From Adiantum capillus-veneris (Eukaryota > Streptophyta > Polypodiopsida > Polypodiales > Pteridaceae), in NCBI GenBank assembly GCA_014529385.2, contig CM043961.1, positions 13,778,978 to 13,838,977 of the forward strand: 60,000 bases of DNA, read 5' to 3'. Numbering within the stretch: position 1 is the stretch's first letter; every line of letters begins with the position of its first letter. The position numbers and the translations under genes are program-made. Shown one piece after another: positions 42,597 through 53,602 of this stretch. The notes below the pieces were generated by a model, which was given only the letters and a program-made list of their open reading frames with translations, ran no database searches and was not told where the DNA came from.

Positions 42597-43352
42597 TCAC
42601 CTCGACATGAAATCTGGATAATTTAGTCGCATTACATCATCACGTTCCCAAGTGGCATCTTCTTGAGGATACGTTGACCATTTAACAAGGTGTTCAATAA
42701 TGGTCCGATTACATAGAGGCTTAGTTCTACTTTGAAGTATCACTTTGGGGTATACTTCAAAAGTTCCATCAGTAGATGTAGATAATAGAGAATCATCAAG
42801 AATGTGTTGCGGATTAGGTACATAGTTCTTGAGTAAGCTGACGTAAAAAACATCATGTACCTTTATATGTGGTGGTAACAAGGGTCTGTAAGCTTGATCA
42901 TTAATCCTCTCTGTTATTACAAAAGATCCATAATATCTAGCACTTAGCTTCTTACACTTACCCATTGATAAAGAACTACGTTTGGGTTTTACTCTAAAAA
43001 ATACCATATCGCCTTCTTCAAAAAGTTTGACAGATCGTTTTGGGTCAACATAACTCTTCTGTCTATCTTGAGCTATCTTAATATCTTGCTATATAAGATC
43101 GGCTTGAAGTTGCTTTTTGGCCAACATCTCTTTGGATGCTTAAACTCATATGAGAGGGTCTGTCCATTTGAGTGGAGTAAGACACTTTTGTTTATACAAT
43201 GCTTGAAAAGGAGACATCCCAATTGAGCGTTGGAATGAGAAATTATATGCAAATTCAACCAAACACAAATACCTAGTCCACTTACTCTCCTCATGCATAC
43301 AATAAGTCCTTAACATGTCTTCAATAATTTGATTTGTTCTTTCTAACATTCT
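42597..43352 (-). pseudogene. Element C integrase C-terminus with chromodomain
   Basis: The last frame (43007-42597) runs from a GPY/F-like segment (YYGSFVITERINDQAYRPLL) into a chromodomain: VYPKVILQSR, then NRTIIEHLVKW, then YPQEDATWERDD. This is the chromovirus signature thought to guide insertion to marked chromatin. Upstream frames around 43073-43349 carry the end of the catalytic core (RTNQIIEDMLR, WTRYLCLVEFAYN) in two overlapping frames. Confidence 0.88.
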
Positions 43353-43385
43353 ATCTGTGCATTAGTTTGAGGATGATAAGCAGTA

Positions 43386-43995
43386 CTAAAGGCCAATTGG
43401 GTTCCTGTAGCTGAGAATAAAGCTTTTCAAAAATTTGACGTGAACTTCGCAATCACGATTAGAAATTATCCGGTGAGGTAAACTGTGATCCATGAAAATA
43501 CCTTTCATGAAGGCTTGAGCTATATCCTTAGCCGTAAACGTTGTCTTGACTGAAAACAAATGGGTCATTTTTGTAAGCATAGCAATAACCACAAAAATAG
43601 AGTCATATCCCAGAGATGTAGGAATTCTTGTAATAAAATCCATGGATATGCATTCCCATTTCATTTGTGGAGCATCAATAGGTTGAAGCTTACCGAGGTA
43701 TCAAACTCGTTCAGCTTTAATACATTGACATGCTAAACATCTTGTAACATAAGTTCAACACATCCCGCTTTAGTCCTGGCCAAAAGAAACTCTTTCTTAT
43801 AGTAGAGTAAGCCTTAATGTATCCTGGATGTCCTGCTATAGGTATATCATGAGCTTTCTGTGATATGTGAAGTTTGATTCCACCTTGATTTGGAATACAA
43901 AGATGGGTACTGAAGTAAAGGTCATCTCCTTCAACGTGGAAGCCTATGATTTGCCTCTCTTGCTTCTCTGTGAAACTATTTAAGTTCATCAAGTA
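43386..43995 (-). pseudogene. Element C integrase zinc module and core
   Basis: H-type zinc region around HDIPIAGHPGYIKAYSTIRK and FFWPGLKRDV, with the Cys pair damaged (LCYKMF). Core: SMDFITRIP with the first Asp, and IISNRD, where Asn stands for the second catalytic Asp. Inactive. Confidence 0.82.
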
Positions 43996-44055
43996 TTGGA
44001 TTTTATGTAATACGGATCCTGAGTCATACCTTCTTGAATAAGGTCAATTAAAAAA

Positions 44056-44740
44056 CTAGTGGAGGCCATAAACAACCACTGGAGTACTCTTCCTGCTTAA
44101 CGCATCGGCCACAAGATTTTCCTTCCCAGGTTTATATTCTATTCCAAAATCATATTCGCATAACAACTCCATCCATCTTCGTTGCCGCATATTAAGGTCA
44201 AGTTGGGTGTAGATCCACTTTAGGCTTTTATGGTCGGTATGTAGTTCAAATCTCCTTCCAAGAAGATAATGTCGCCATACTTTAAGAGCATGCATAATGG
44301 CCAATCATTCCAAGTCATGTGTAGGATAATTTAACTCATGTATATGTAACTTACGATATTCATAAGCTACTGGTTCTCCTTCTTGAGATAGAACGCCACT
44401 GATTGCTCATCCACTTGTATCATTGAGTACAATAAATGTATTTGAGAAGTCTGGAAGTTGTAGTATTGGAGCATTTACCAAAGCTTCCTTGAGTTTCTCA
44501 AAACTAGCTTGAGTACGTTCATTCCAAGTAAACACTTTAGCCTCCTTAAGCATATTAGTCAATGGAGATGCAATCTTAGTGTAGCCTTGAATAAATGCAT
44601 GATACCATCCTGTTAAACCAAGAAAGCCACGTACTTCTCGTACCGATTTTGGTGTAGGCCAATCTATAATAGCTTCGATCTTACTTGGATCAGTAGAAAC
44701 ATTATCCTTGGATACAACAAATCCCAAATATTCCACATTG
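44056..44740 (-). pseudogene. Element C RT thumb and RNase H
   Basis: YLGFVVSKDNVSTDPSKIEA, then VREVRGFLGLTGWYHAFI, then the RNase H start with IVLNDTSG in place of a DASG motif. After a broken gap come LHTDHKSLKW and ENLVADALSR. Confidence 0.85.
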
Positions 44741-44797
44741 TTAGTGAAGAAGGTGCATTTGGTACATTTAGCATAAAGTTGATTTTGACGGAGAAGT

Positions 44798-45301
44798 TCA
44801 AGTACTCACTGCACATGCCATTTCATGTTCTTCTTTGTCTCTTGAGTGAACCAAGATATTATCAAAGAAGACAAGAACAAAATCATCAAGATGCTCTTGA
44901 AACACATCGATCACGAGACAATTAAAAGTTGCAGGAGTATTGGTAAGTCCAAAAGGCATAACTGTAAATTCATAATGTCCAAAACAAGCGTTAAATCGTT
45001 TCTTTGGTATGTCCTCCTCCTTGATTCGGATTTGGTAATACCCTGACTTAAGATCAATTTTTGTGAAGATAAAAGCTCCATGTAATCGGTCAAGTAGTTC
45101 ATCAATCCTTGGTGTTGCATACTTATTCTTGACTGTTACCTGGTTCAATCCACGATAATCAATACAAAGATGTAGAGTACCACCCTTCTTTATTTTAAAC
45201 AGGACATGAGTACTCCATGGAGAAACGCTGGGTCGAATGAAGCCTTGTTTAAGGGGTCGAGTTAATTGCTCCTTGAGTTCCACAAATTCAGGTATTGACA
45301 T
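44798..45301 (-). pseudogene. Element C reverse transcriptase
   Basis: 167 open codons with [48 protein letters not shown] and a mutated active site FFDNI (usually YIDDI). Inactive. Confidence 0.9.
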
Positions 45302-45468
45302 TTTATAAGGTCTACGAGCAGCTGGTTAAGCTCTTGGAGTAAGCTCTATTGCATGATCAACATCACGCTTGGGTGGTAGCTGTGAAAGTTCTTCGAAAAA
45401 TACATCATCAAATTCTATTATCCATTCGAGTTCAGGTGAATCTGTTTTCTTCTCCTTAGGGTTAATCT

Positions 45469-45873
45469 TTATCGATAAATCCTTTCATTCTTCCTATGAC
45501 TCTTCATAAGATTGGTAAAGTTCACTAGTCTGAGCTTAGATTTTTCCCGTTTCCCAGTAACTATAACCCTAGAGTTTTGGTCATTTTTAAAAGTCAATGA
45601 AGCGTCTTTACAATGTATGTGAGCATCATTGGCTTTAAGCCAATCCATTCTTAGAATTCCATCATAGATTCCTATGGGTAAGACTTTGAAATTTGTAGAA
45701 GTATTATGACCATCCAAAAGAAAATTCAAGTTACCTACCACTGAAGTAGAAGATCTAACCTTCCTACCCGTAGCTAATTCCACTGTAAGGTTTGTATCAG
45801 GGTGTTCAGGCAAAATGAGGTTTCTGATGCACTTAGGAGATATGAAAGAATGTGTACTCCCTGAATCAATCAA
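45469..45873 (-). pseudogene. Element C protease
   Basis: MIDSGSTHSFISPKC with the catalytic Asp retained; later YDGILRMDWLKAND, where Arg replaces the Gly of the usual ILGMDWL. Confidence 0.85.
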
Positions 45874-47027
45874 TAAGGTAAAATGGTTATCTTGAGCAGC
45901 ATGAACATACGCCTTTGCCCGATTTCCTTTACCTCTAGTCCCTTGAGCTCTTTTAACTTGAGGTCTTCCTTGAGGTCTTTGATTCCCTCCTCCTTCTGGA
46001 CGAGGTTGATGATTAATATTTCCATTGTTGTTATTGTTGACATGCGGTCCATTTCAAACAAAATTTAGGTTGCCTGGTTTAAAATTCCCTTGGTTTTGAG
46101 GTTGTCTCTCGTTTTGGTTAGAGTTTTGCTGATTGAAGTTCCTCTGAATTGCCAATGGTCTGGGTCTAAATTTCCAAAATTCCAATTTGGATTGAAGTTT
46201 CTATGTTCATAATTGTCCATCAATCTTGTGAAGCTTGAATTGTTAAATGGACAATCCCTGGATTGATGACCAAGATCAAGACAAGTGTAGCACAAATGAT
46301 CCTGTTTGGCCTTCATACATAATAAGCTCTATCTTCTTTGCTGTGGATTTCTAGACCTTTGTTCCTCCTCGGAACGAGGCCTCTTGATTTCACAAACAGG
46401 AGAAGGTTCTGGTTTTCTCTTTTTGGTAGTAGATAACTCTATTTCAATGGGTTTGCCTGCATCAAGGACATCTGCAAAATTGGTAAGACGAAACTCTGGA
46501 GTCTAGTCTTCATAGGATTATGTAACCCTGACACGAATCTAGCTACCTTGATCTTTTGAGTCATCCCTGCTGCTAGAGCATACTTGACAAGGGTTAAGAA
46601 ATGTTGATAGTATGATTCCAGATCTCTGGTTCTTTGAGTACTGTTAAGAAAATCATTCATACGGTCTCAATGATAGACTTTGTTTTGATAGTTCTTCTTG
46701 AGCTGGGTTTTAAAGTAATTCCAAGTTGAAACATTAGGATCAACATTGTTTTCAGTGCAATGGTCTCTCCACCAACGCTTGTATTTTTTCTCTAGTTTGA
46801 ACTTAGCAATAATAGCTTTGTTTACTGCTGACGAATGAGCCAATTCAAAGTAGTCATCCATGCACTCAATCCAATCTTCAAGAACTTTGCCTACATCTTT
46901 GCCTTCCCCGCTAAAATTTCCAGGTTGAGCTGCGAAGCATAGCATCTATGTCTCTATCAATGATTGTGTGTTGAGGAACAATAGATGCATTTGCGTTAGC
47001 AGCAACCACATTTCCTCTAGGAGGCAT
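45870..47027 (-). pseudogene. Element C Gag
   Basis: Starts at ATG 47025-47027 (MPPRGNVVAANANASI). A frameshift near 46945 moves it to AQPGNFSGEGKDVGKVLEDW; further pieces are RDLESYYQHFLTLVKYALAA and the CCHC knuckle CYTCLDLGHQSRDC (46316-46065 frame). At least three breaks. Confidence 0.85.
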
Positions 47028-49430
47028 GGTAACTTACTACACCATATCAACCAAGGTCACACTTAGTAAAATATCATAATCCACTCGAAGTCCTTAAGTC
47101 AAATAGAATAGACAGTTGAAGATGAGATGAGAGAGAATTAAGAGAAAAAAATAACGAATAAATCAATCCAATTTTTATATCACAAAATTTTGGAGTTCCG
47201 AAAAGTCTACGAAGTGTCTTGAAAGTTTCCAATAAATCCTAATGGCTTTGACATAATGCACTCGGTAATATAAATTGTGAAATCTTTCCACCAATGGACT
47301 ATGGATGATCCCAATAATACTTTTTGATCTTTGGTTGAAACATTTCTTCATTGGTGTGTGAGTCATACCATTGTTGAGTGAGGAATTTGTTTGTTAGAGA
47401 GACCCCCATTTCGGTGCGAACAATTGCCCTCTTGTACCTGAAGTAGTCATCGAAGTAAGCAAATTCTTTTGAAAATACATCCGGTGTGTCCCATCCAATT
47501 GATTTGTGTATATTTGCATAATCTACAAGACACTGGGGTCTGTTGTAGGCATTGTATAAAACTTTTACATGGCGAGGATTGGGGTTAGTGACTTTCCAAA
47601 TAAGTCAAACAAAAACTTCCAATGTACCGAGCTAAAGGAATGTCGGTTGTTTTTTTTGCATTCACGACCCTATACATTGAACATAACAATGGGAAAAGCA
47701 TCCCATAGCTATTACTAAGGGAAGTATGTTTCTGGTGATCCATGTTTCCTTTGTCGGCCTTAAGATAAGTTCATAAGCATTTATGTAAAATATTTGATTA
47801 GTGACAACAATCTTTTTTCCCAACTTGGATTATATCCACTCAATATTCTCAACAGATGAGGGTTTATGCTCCGGTGATCTAAACTCGTGGTTCCCTATAG
47901 TGTAATGATACCAAGCTTGGAATGTATTAGGTACAATACAATCCGTAGACATCAACCTTTTCTTCTCTTCCCCATTATGCATGGTAGTGACAAGTCTTTG
48001 AACTTCCACTCTATTTTGGAAATGCTCCTCCACCATAAGGCGAGAGAGTATATCCGCCCATATCCCTCGAGGTAAGATGTCATTCATCTACACACACACC
48101 CCATCACTCAAGTTAGTTAGAATGATAAAACCAAGATTCAAACCCAAATATTATATCCTCAAAACAATGTGTTATATCAAAATCAAATTCTTATAACCAT
48201 AGAAGATCAAAAAGATACATAGTGTCTCTAGGGAAATACATAAATGCAAAAAAGATACATAGTGTCTTTAGGGAAATACATAAATACAAAAGGGTCCTAT
48301 GAATCAATTCTTGGTTCCTACAATCGAGGTTCTATCCCTATATTTGTTCACATCTTGAGTATCAAAGTTGAGCACTTCAACTTGTGAATTCATGTCTTCC
48401 TTTTCATACCATTCCACTCCTCGTGATACAACCAGTTTACATGAGCATGCCGTTCATTTACATCACCTCTGTCGAAATATCTACTCGAGTTCACTGCCAT
48501 TGGTTGTGCTTGGGAAAAGTCACTAATGCACCCGGGCTTCTCGCAGTCATCAACAAAGGTAATGGTGACATTGTGAGGGTTGTATTTGAGAATAGGTCCA
48601 TAGACTCTATTCAACTATTCTTGGGGTACATAATAGAATTGGTTGCCACCATTTGACTTTTTCCATATTTTGATTATGACCTTTTCACAAAAGCCGTATC
48701 TTTGGTTTAGCATGAGGGCCTTCTTACTAAATATGAGTTCACAACTCGGTATGTCCAAAGAGAACATAGGTTAAGGTAAAGAACATATCTTTGCTCTTTC
48801 ACATCGCCTTCTTGGCTGTGGGTTGTTGGTCATAAACCTATTAGGCACTTGTGTTTGATGTTCATGTTGAGCTTCAACATATAACTCCCACGCTACATAA
48901 GTTTTTGATACAAGGTAGTCTCTAGTCCCCTTTGAAACTCGAACCACTTCAATTCCCCAATAGAAACTAAATCCAACCGCATAATTGAAAAAGACTCTTT
49001 GTGCAAAATCACTTGGGAGTTCATCTAGACAATTAAGAAGATCCATCTAAGAACAAGACAGAGAGAAAACTTAGTACTCATGTGATCAAAATTGAGTCTA
49101 TGCTTCTTTTATTCATCAAAATTTGATTTTTATGACTTCATTACAATATCATGGGTGTCTCGCAGCTAATTCTGTAAATATTCTTTTAACTCTCATGATA
49201 GGGTATTCTCTCAGACCTCCCACGCGACAACGTGGTCTGTAGTTATCTTCTAGTTTTTCTTTCCGTATGACAGCTTCAAGAGCTTCAAACTTCTTATCAA
49301 CTTCGGAAATCCTTAACATTTGGGAGTGCATCGCCAAGTAGTAGAACATGTCTTCTAGGCCTAACCATATTTGAGCTGAAGTAGCCTGAGGTTGGGCTGT
49401 TGTCAATGTAGATAAAGAAAACTACAGTCA
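47028..49430 (-). pseudogene. Exon-like coding of an unknown gene between primer site and Gag (copy 2)
   Basis: Block-wise coding on the minus strand: 49406-49149 (MFYYLAMHSQ, NYRPRCRVGGLREYPIMRVK), 49046-48771 (MDLLNCLDELPSDFAQRVFF), 48614-48390 (YNPHNVTITFVDDCEKPGC) and 48087-47830 (MNDILPRGIWADILSRLMVE). The second block begins right after a pyrimidine-rich stretch ending TTCTTAG, and the fourth after TGTGTGTAG, as exons do. The first block is followed by GTAATG. I do not recognise the protein. No retrotransposon gene normally lies here, so capture of host sequence is likely. The matching part at 26791-27508 shows it was present before the array formed. Confidence 0.5.
48211..48290. repeat. 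40-bp direct tandem duplication
   Basis: AAAGATACATAGTGTCTYTA followed by GGGAAATACATAAAT, twice (48211-48250 and 48251-48290), with two differences. Confidence 0.85.
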
Positions 49431-49865
49431 ACACTCTTTCAAAAAGTTGAGCTTCTTGGCATGCCAAAGGCTTTGGTCCAAATTTTTAAGTAAAAGAGTT
49501 CTCGTTCATCCCTGGACAATTGTGTCGCCATATTGTTGAACACTATGGACAAAACCTCATTCCCCTAGCTAAAGCATTCAGACATGACTCTTGGAGCCAT
49601 TTGTTACTTAAAAGCAAACATTCAAAGAAATTACAACGTCTTTTTTGAACACTTAAACCAGTTTATCGTAACTCAAACGAAACACTTCCATTCAAGAAGA
49701 CAAATCAAACAAGTTCCACCAACCAATGTCACTTATAAATGAATCATGAATACAATATCCTTTCTCAGACAGCATGCATGAATGTGTGCATGATGCATAA
49801 CTAACCCGACTAGTATCAGGCTTTAGGCTATCCCCATAACTTCAAGCGTTGGCTTTGATACCAGG

Positions 49866-52775
49866 TGAGAGATACCTCCCCGATGGTCTATGCACAAAAT
49901 ATACAATTTACATCTTTATAGAAATTTCAATATACATCAGAGTTGCGAAAGCATTTGAATATGGGAGGAGCTTTTAGCGCCCGACCAAGAATGGAGTTTA
50001 GTCCATGAGTCGGACTACATCCAGACTACATCCAGAGGCACCTAGCGGCTAGTGCTACCTCTGAATGGGTGTTATGAATGAAAGCGTACTCAAGAAAAAT
50101 ATAACATTGTGGAGGGTGAATATATGTGTACACCGCATTGCGGGAAGGAAGAAAGAGAGATATAGTGGAGGGTGAAATAGAGTGCGCAGAGACGTAAGGG
50201 AATGACAACACAAAATCTTTAAATGACACATCTAAATGAAACAGACAACCATGTACTAATACAATGGCAAAACTAGGTATACCATAACATCAAAATTTTT
50301 ATGAAAATATAACTAGCAGAGCATTGGACCCTATGTAGGGATCAACCGGTCCACTCATCCACATCCGCTCTACTATGGACAGAGAGAATTTCACTTCACC
50401 GGGAGCGAGCCATAACACCTCCAACCTACCTGAACCAGACATAAGCTGAGGCCGCTTCGCCTCCTTCCATGAACCCAAGCTCTGAAATGATCCCAAGTAC
50501 TAGTAGGTGGTAGGGTATGGTTGGGTGTTTAGGCAAAGCCAAGGAAAAATCCCCGATGCGTTAGCCATGTAGGTCATTCAACCCCCGATGCACAAACCGT
50601 GTAGATGAGCCTAACAAAAGGAAGAAGACCTAGGCAACACCCCCGATCCAGCAAATCCCCAGGTCAACAACTCTTTAGTCTAAAGCTAAGCGATGTAGGT
50701 GATCCTAGTCTTGTAACAACACTACCATGAGAACCATAACACGAGTCCAATCACAATAGTACTTTCCTTATGCACAAACAATCTTTTTCAAGTTGTTAGA
50801 CTATATAGGGTCTCTACCTTTACACGTATACCATAAACCATCCAGATCACTTCATGATCTAATCCCCAAATCATAAACCATAATACAACCACTTCACACG
50901 GGTGAGCACTCCAGCCAACTCGTGTGAGGCACAACCAATCGTCCATAACCACTCTAGAACATAACATAGCTGCAAAAATTTCAGCAGCATAACCATATCC
51001 AGAAAAAATAACCATGAGCCACATCGGCTTCCACCATAAATTCACAACCATAATCCATGAGGGAATCTCAACCCTTAACAACAAATCATAATCACACTGA
51101 AGCAACTCCCACACTTGGAGTTTGACATATCCCCTACAGTCAATCAGAGTCCATACACATATGACTCTTAAGACATGATTCTTTCATGCATAAAAAGAGT
51201 CCGACGAGAAAAGAATCTTGATATAAAACTCCAATTTGGCAACATTCAACCATGCAAAGTTGATGCATCACATCTGCACTTCACCTCCCTCTAGCACATA
51301 GAGCTAGTTTTGACCGGGAAACGTGGAAAGCAAGCATAACCATGCATATGAGGCATCCACATCAATCCATAAGTTTCCATACATCATATAATAACATTAC
51401 ATCACCATAAACATGATGCAAAACAGCTCCGACCTTTAGGTCAACCATAAACCATAACTTCACACATATGCAAAAAAACAAATTTTTGACATTTTTGGGA
51501 GCATGCATAACATGAAATTGAAAGTATTGGACCTCAAACCAATGCACCAAGCTCAGCTCCATAATATATACTAGCACTCTATCACATCACTTTACCCATA
51601 TGGTACTTACAAAACAAGCGGTAATCCAAAAAGAAAGCCACTTTACTCATATCTGCCTATGCGGTTCAGGTCGTCTAACCATATTCCCTCATATAAGTTT
51701 ATGGGCATCTAATAATTCAAATCAAATCACCAAAACAAACCATAAATCATACATAAACATCTCGCTTTTAACTCACGATGTCATATGTTACTTCCCCTCG
51801 GTAGCACTCCTACACGCGTAGGTAAAACCGCTCAACGTCATATGGTACTTCCCTTAGGTAACACTCCTATACGTGTAGGTCAAACCGGTTATGGAACGAT
51901 TAATAACTCACATTCCCAAGGTGATAATAGAGACCTAAATACATTTATCTTCAAGTTTCATCAAGATTTTCAATTGGTTAAGTGGCTTTGTCAATCCGAT
52001 GAATCTATATAGTAGTTCTCCTAGGAGTCTGGAGTCGAAAAATTTGGTTGTGGAGTGGGCAACAATCTGTTTTTTGACCATATCTATTAGCTCATGTGTG
52101 ATTTTCACATGACACCTAAGAGAGAAAATGTTCTAAATGATGTGTTTTATCTCTGGTATAAAGGGTTCGGGCCGATTCATAATGGTTTGTGAGTTATGAT
52201 CAAATAGTGTTCCTACCACCTCTATGACGTGACACAAAAAGTAGTTTTTATGCACGCATGTGATCATAAACGTATCATGTGCATAAGTAAACATGTTAAA
52301 AATGATGAAATAATCATGGGACAACTTTGTACGTACTCGGTTAACCCATACATGCACTCGTATACGAAAAACAATCACCGAGAGGGTGACTACTCAAAAA
52401 AATGACATAGAGAGAGAGAGAGATGATGATGGCTATGGTGTTTAGAGCTTCTCACCGTGCTTTAGAATCAATTAGGGGCTATTGAAAGTCTTCTTGCTTT
52501 GCCGCAAGAGAGGGGTGATGAGAGTTACATAGAGGTATCAACCACGAGAGCTTCTGGAGAGTATGTACATCGTGAAACGAGAGAGGAGATAGTAAGCAAG
52601 TATAGAGAGAATATCCTTCTTCTCCTTCCTCTTCTTCTTCTTCTTTCCGTATACAAGAGAGAAGAGCTTATGGAGAATGGTGATGAAGAGCTCACACCAC
52701 TCCATATAATATATACTTATAGACTTGCGGTAGTAGACGCAACAGACGACACTGAAAACTGAGGTGTCTAGGCAT
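49866..52775 (-). repeat. LTR-C, right copy, truncated
   Basis: Matches the first 2.4 kb of 39312-42565 from TGAGAGATACC to ACTGAGGTGTCTA. The last 0.9 kb is missing, where it joins sequence of another element at about 52776. A block of about 55 bp (TCATATGGTACTTCCC to CGTAGGT) is present twice at 51781-51887 and once in the other copy. Confidence 0.8.
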
Positions 52776-53602
52776 ATATGTGTGATGTACATGCTATGAG
52801 CTATGCAAATATCAAAACTCACCTCATTCAAAGCACATAGACATCATACGTGTATGATGTCTCACAACATAAAATGACCATCCAAATGCACTCTTGTCAA
52901 CTTGCATAGCATCCTGAGGCCCTAATTAGCTTGTGATTCAATTTTGAAATCAGGGATAGATAGAAGCTGAACGATTTTCATAATGAGTAAGAGACGCTAA
53001 CTTTTAATCTTGGAGTTCTCACAAGATCAATGGAAGCCAGCAGCTTTTGGACTTGGAGTACGCATAGGATCAATTGAAGGCGGTAAATCATGAATAAAGA
53101 AGAAAAGAATCTTCTTGAAAGATATCATTGCAGTAGCAGAGGCCTTCGCAATTACCAATGAGAAATTGAAGTCGACCAAAGCATGGATGTTCAAAGAAAC
53201 TTTGGATTAGGAAGGCATAAAGCTATACCAAGGGACATTTTGGGATCCACAAGGCAATACAGTGGATGTGCTGATGATTCCAAGGGAACTCGTTGAATAC
53301 TCAAGCAAAGAAGGCATCATGAATCACCTAGAAAGGGTGGATCTATATGGATTCTTTCCATCTGTGCCAGCATTTCCAAAGAGTCTATGAGCTGAGTAGT
53401 CATCGCTACACTTCAGGGAGAAAGTAAAGAAGTGACCATTACACCCCAGATTATTGCAGGTGCCTTGGGGTTACACAATGATGGTATCTTTGTCAAAGAA
53501 AGAAGAGATGCAGTGGAGTTGTACTCTCAAAAGAAACAAGACTCAATTTTTAAAGACATGGTGAACCCAAGAGCTATCAAAATCTGCAAATTGTACAACC
53601 AG
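52776..53602 (+). pseudogene. Relative of element A's extra ORF, 5' part
   Basis: From about 53100 a frame with several stops aligns with the start of the element A extra ORF: GIKLYQGTFWDPQGN against DLKIYQGVFKDTEGN, MIPRELVEYSSKEGIMNHLE against MLPRELNEFARSKMAGYLEK, and KERRDAVELYSQKK against TKRRDEVKVYKEKK, down to LYNQ in both. The 300 bp before it hold a variant of the leader palindrome (52839-52862). The frame is cut after LYNQ by a solo LTR-B. Confidence 0.85.
52839..52862. repeat. Variant of the element A leader palindrome
   Basis: AGACATCATACG joined to TGTATGATGTCT. Compared with element A, C to A in the left arm is matched by G to T in the right arm, so the pair is kept; only the central pair is G against T. 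Confidence 0.9.

Larger units (their letters stand above)
42566..49865 (-). mobile_element. Element C internal region: degenerate chromovirus
   Basis: 7.3 kb between LTRs, primer site TGGTATCAAAG at 49853-49863 (one change from the initiator tRNA-Met site). Coding order on the minus strand: exon-like block of unknown gene, Gag, protease, RT, RNase H, integrase, chromodomain. Every domain carries stops, frameshifts or lost catalytic residues, so it is the oldest element here. Confidence 0.9.
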
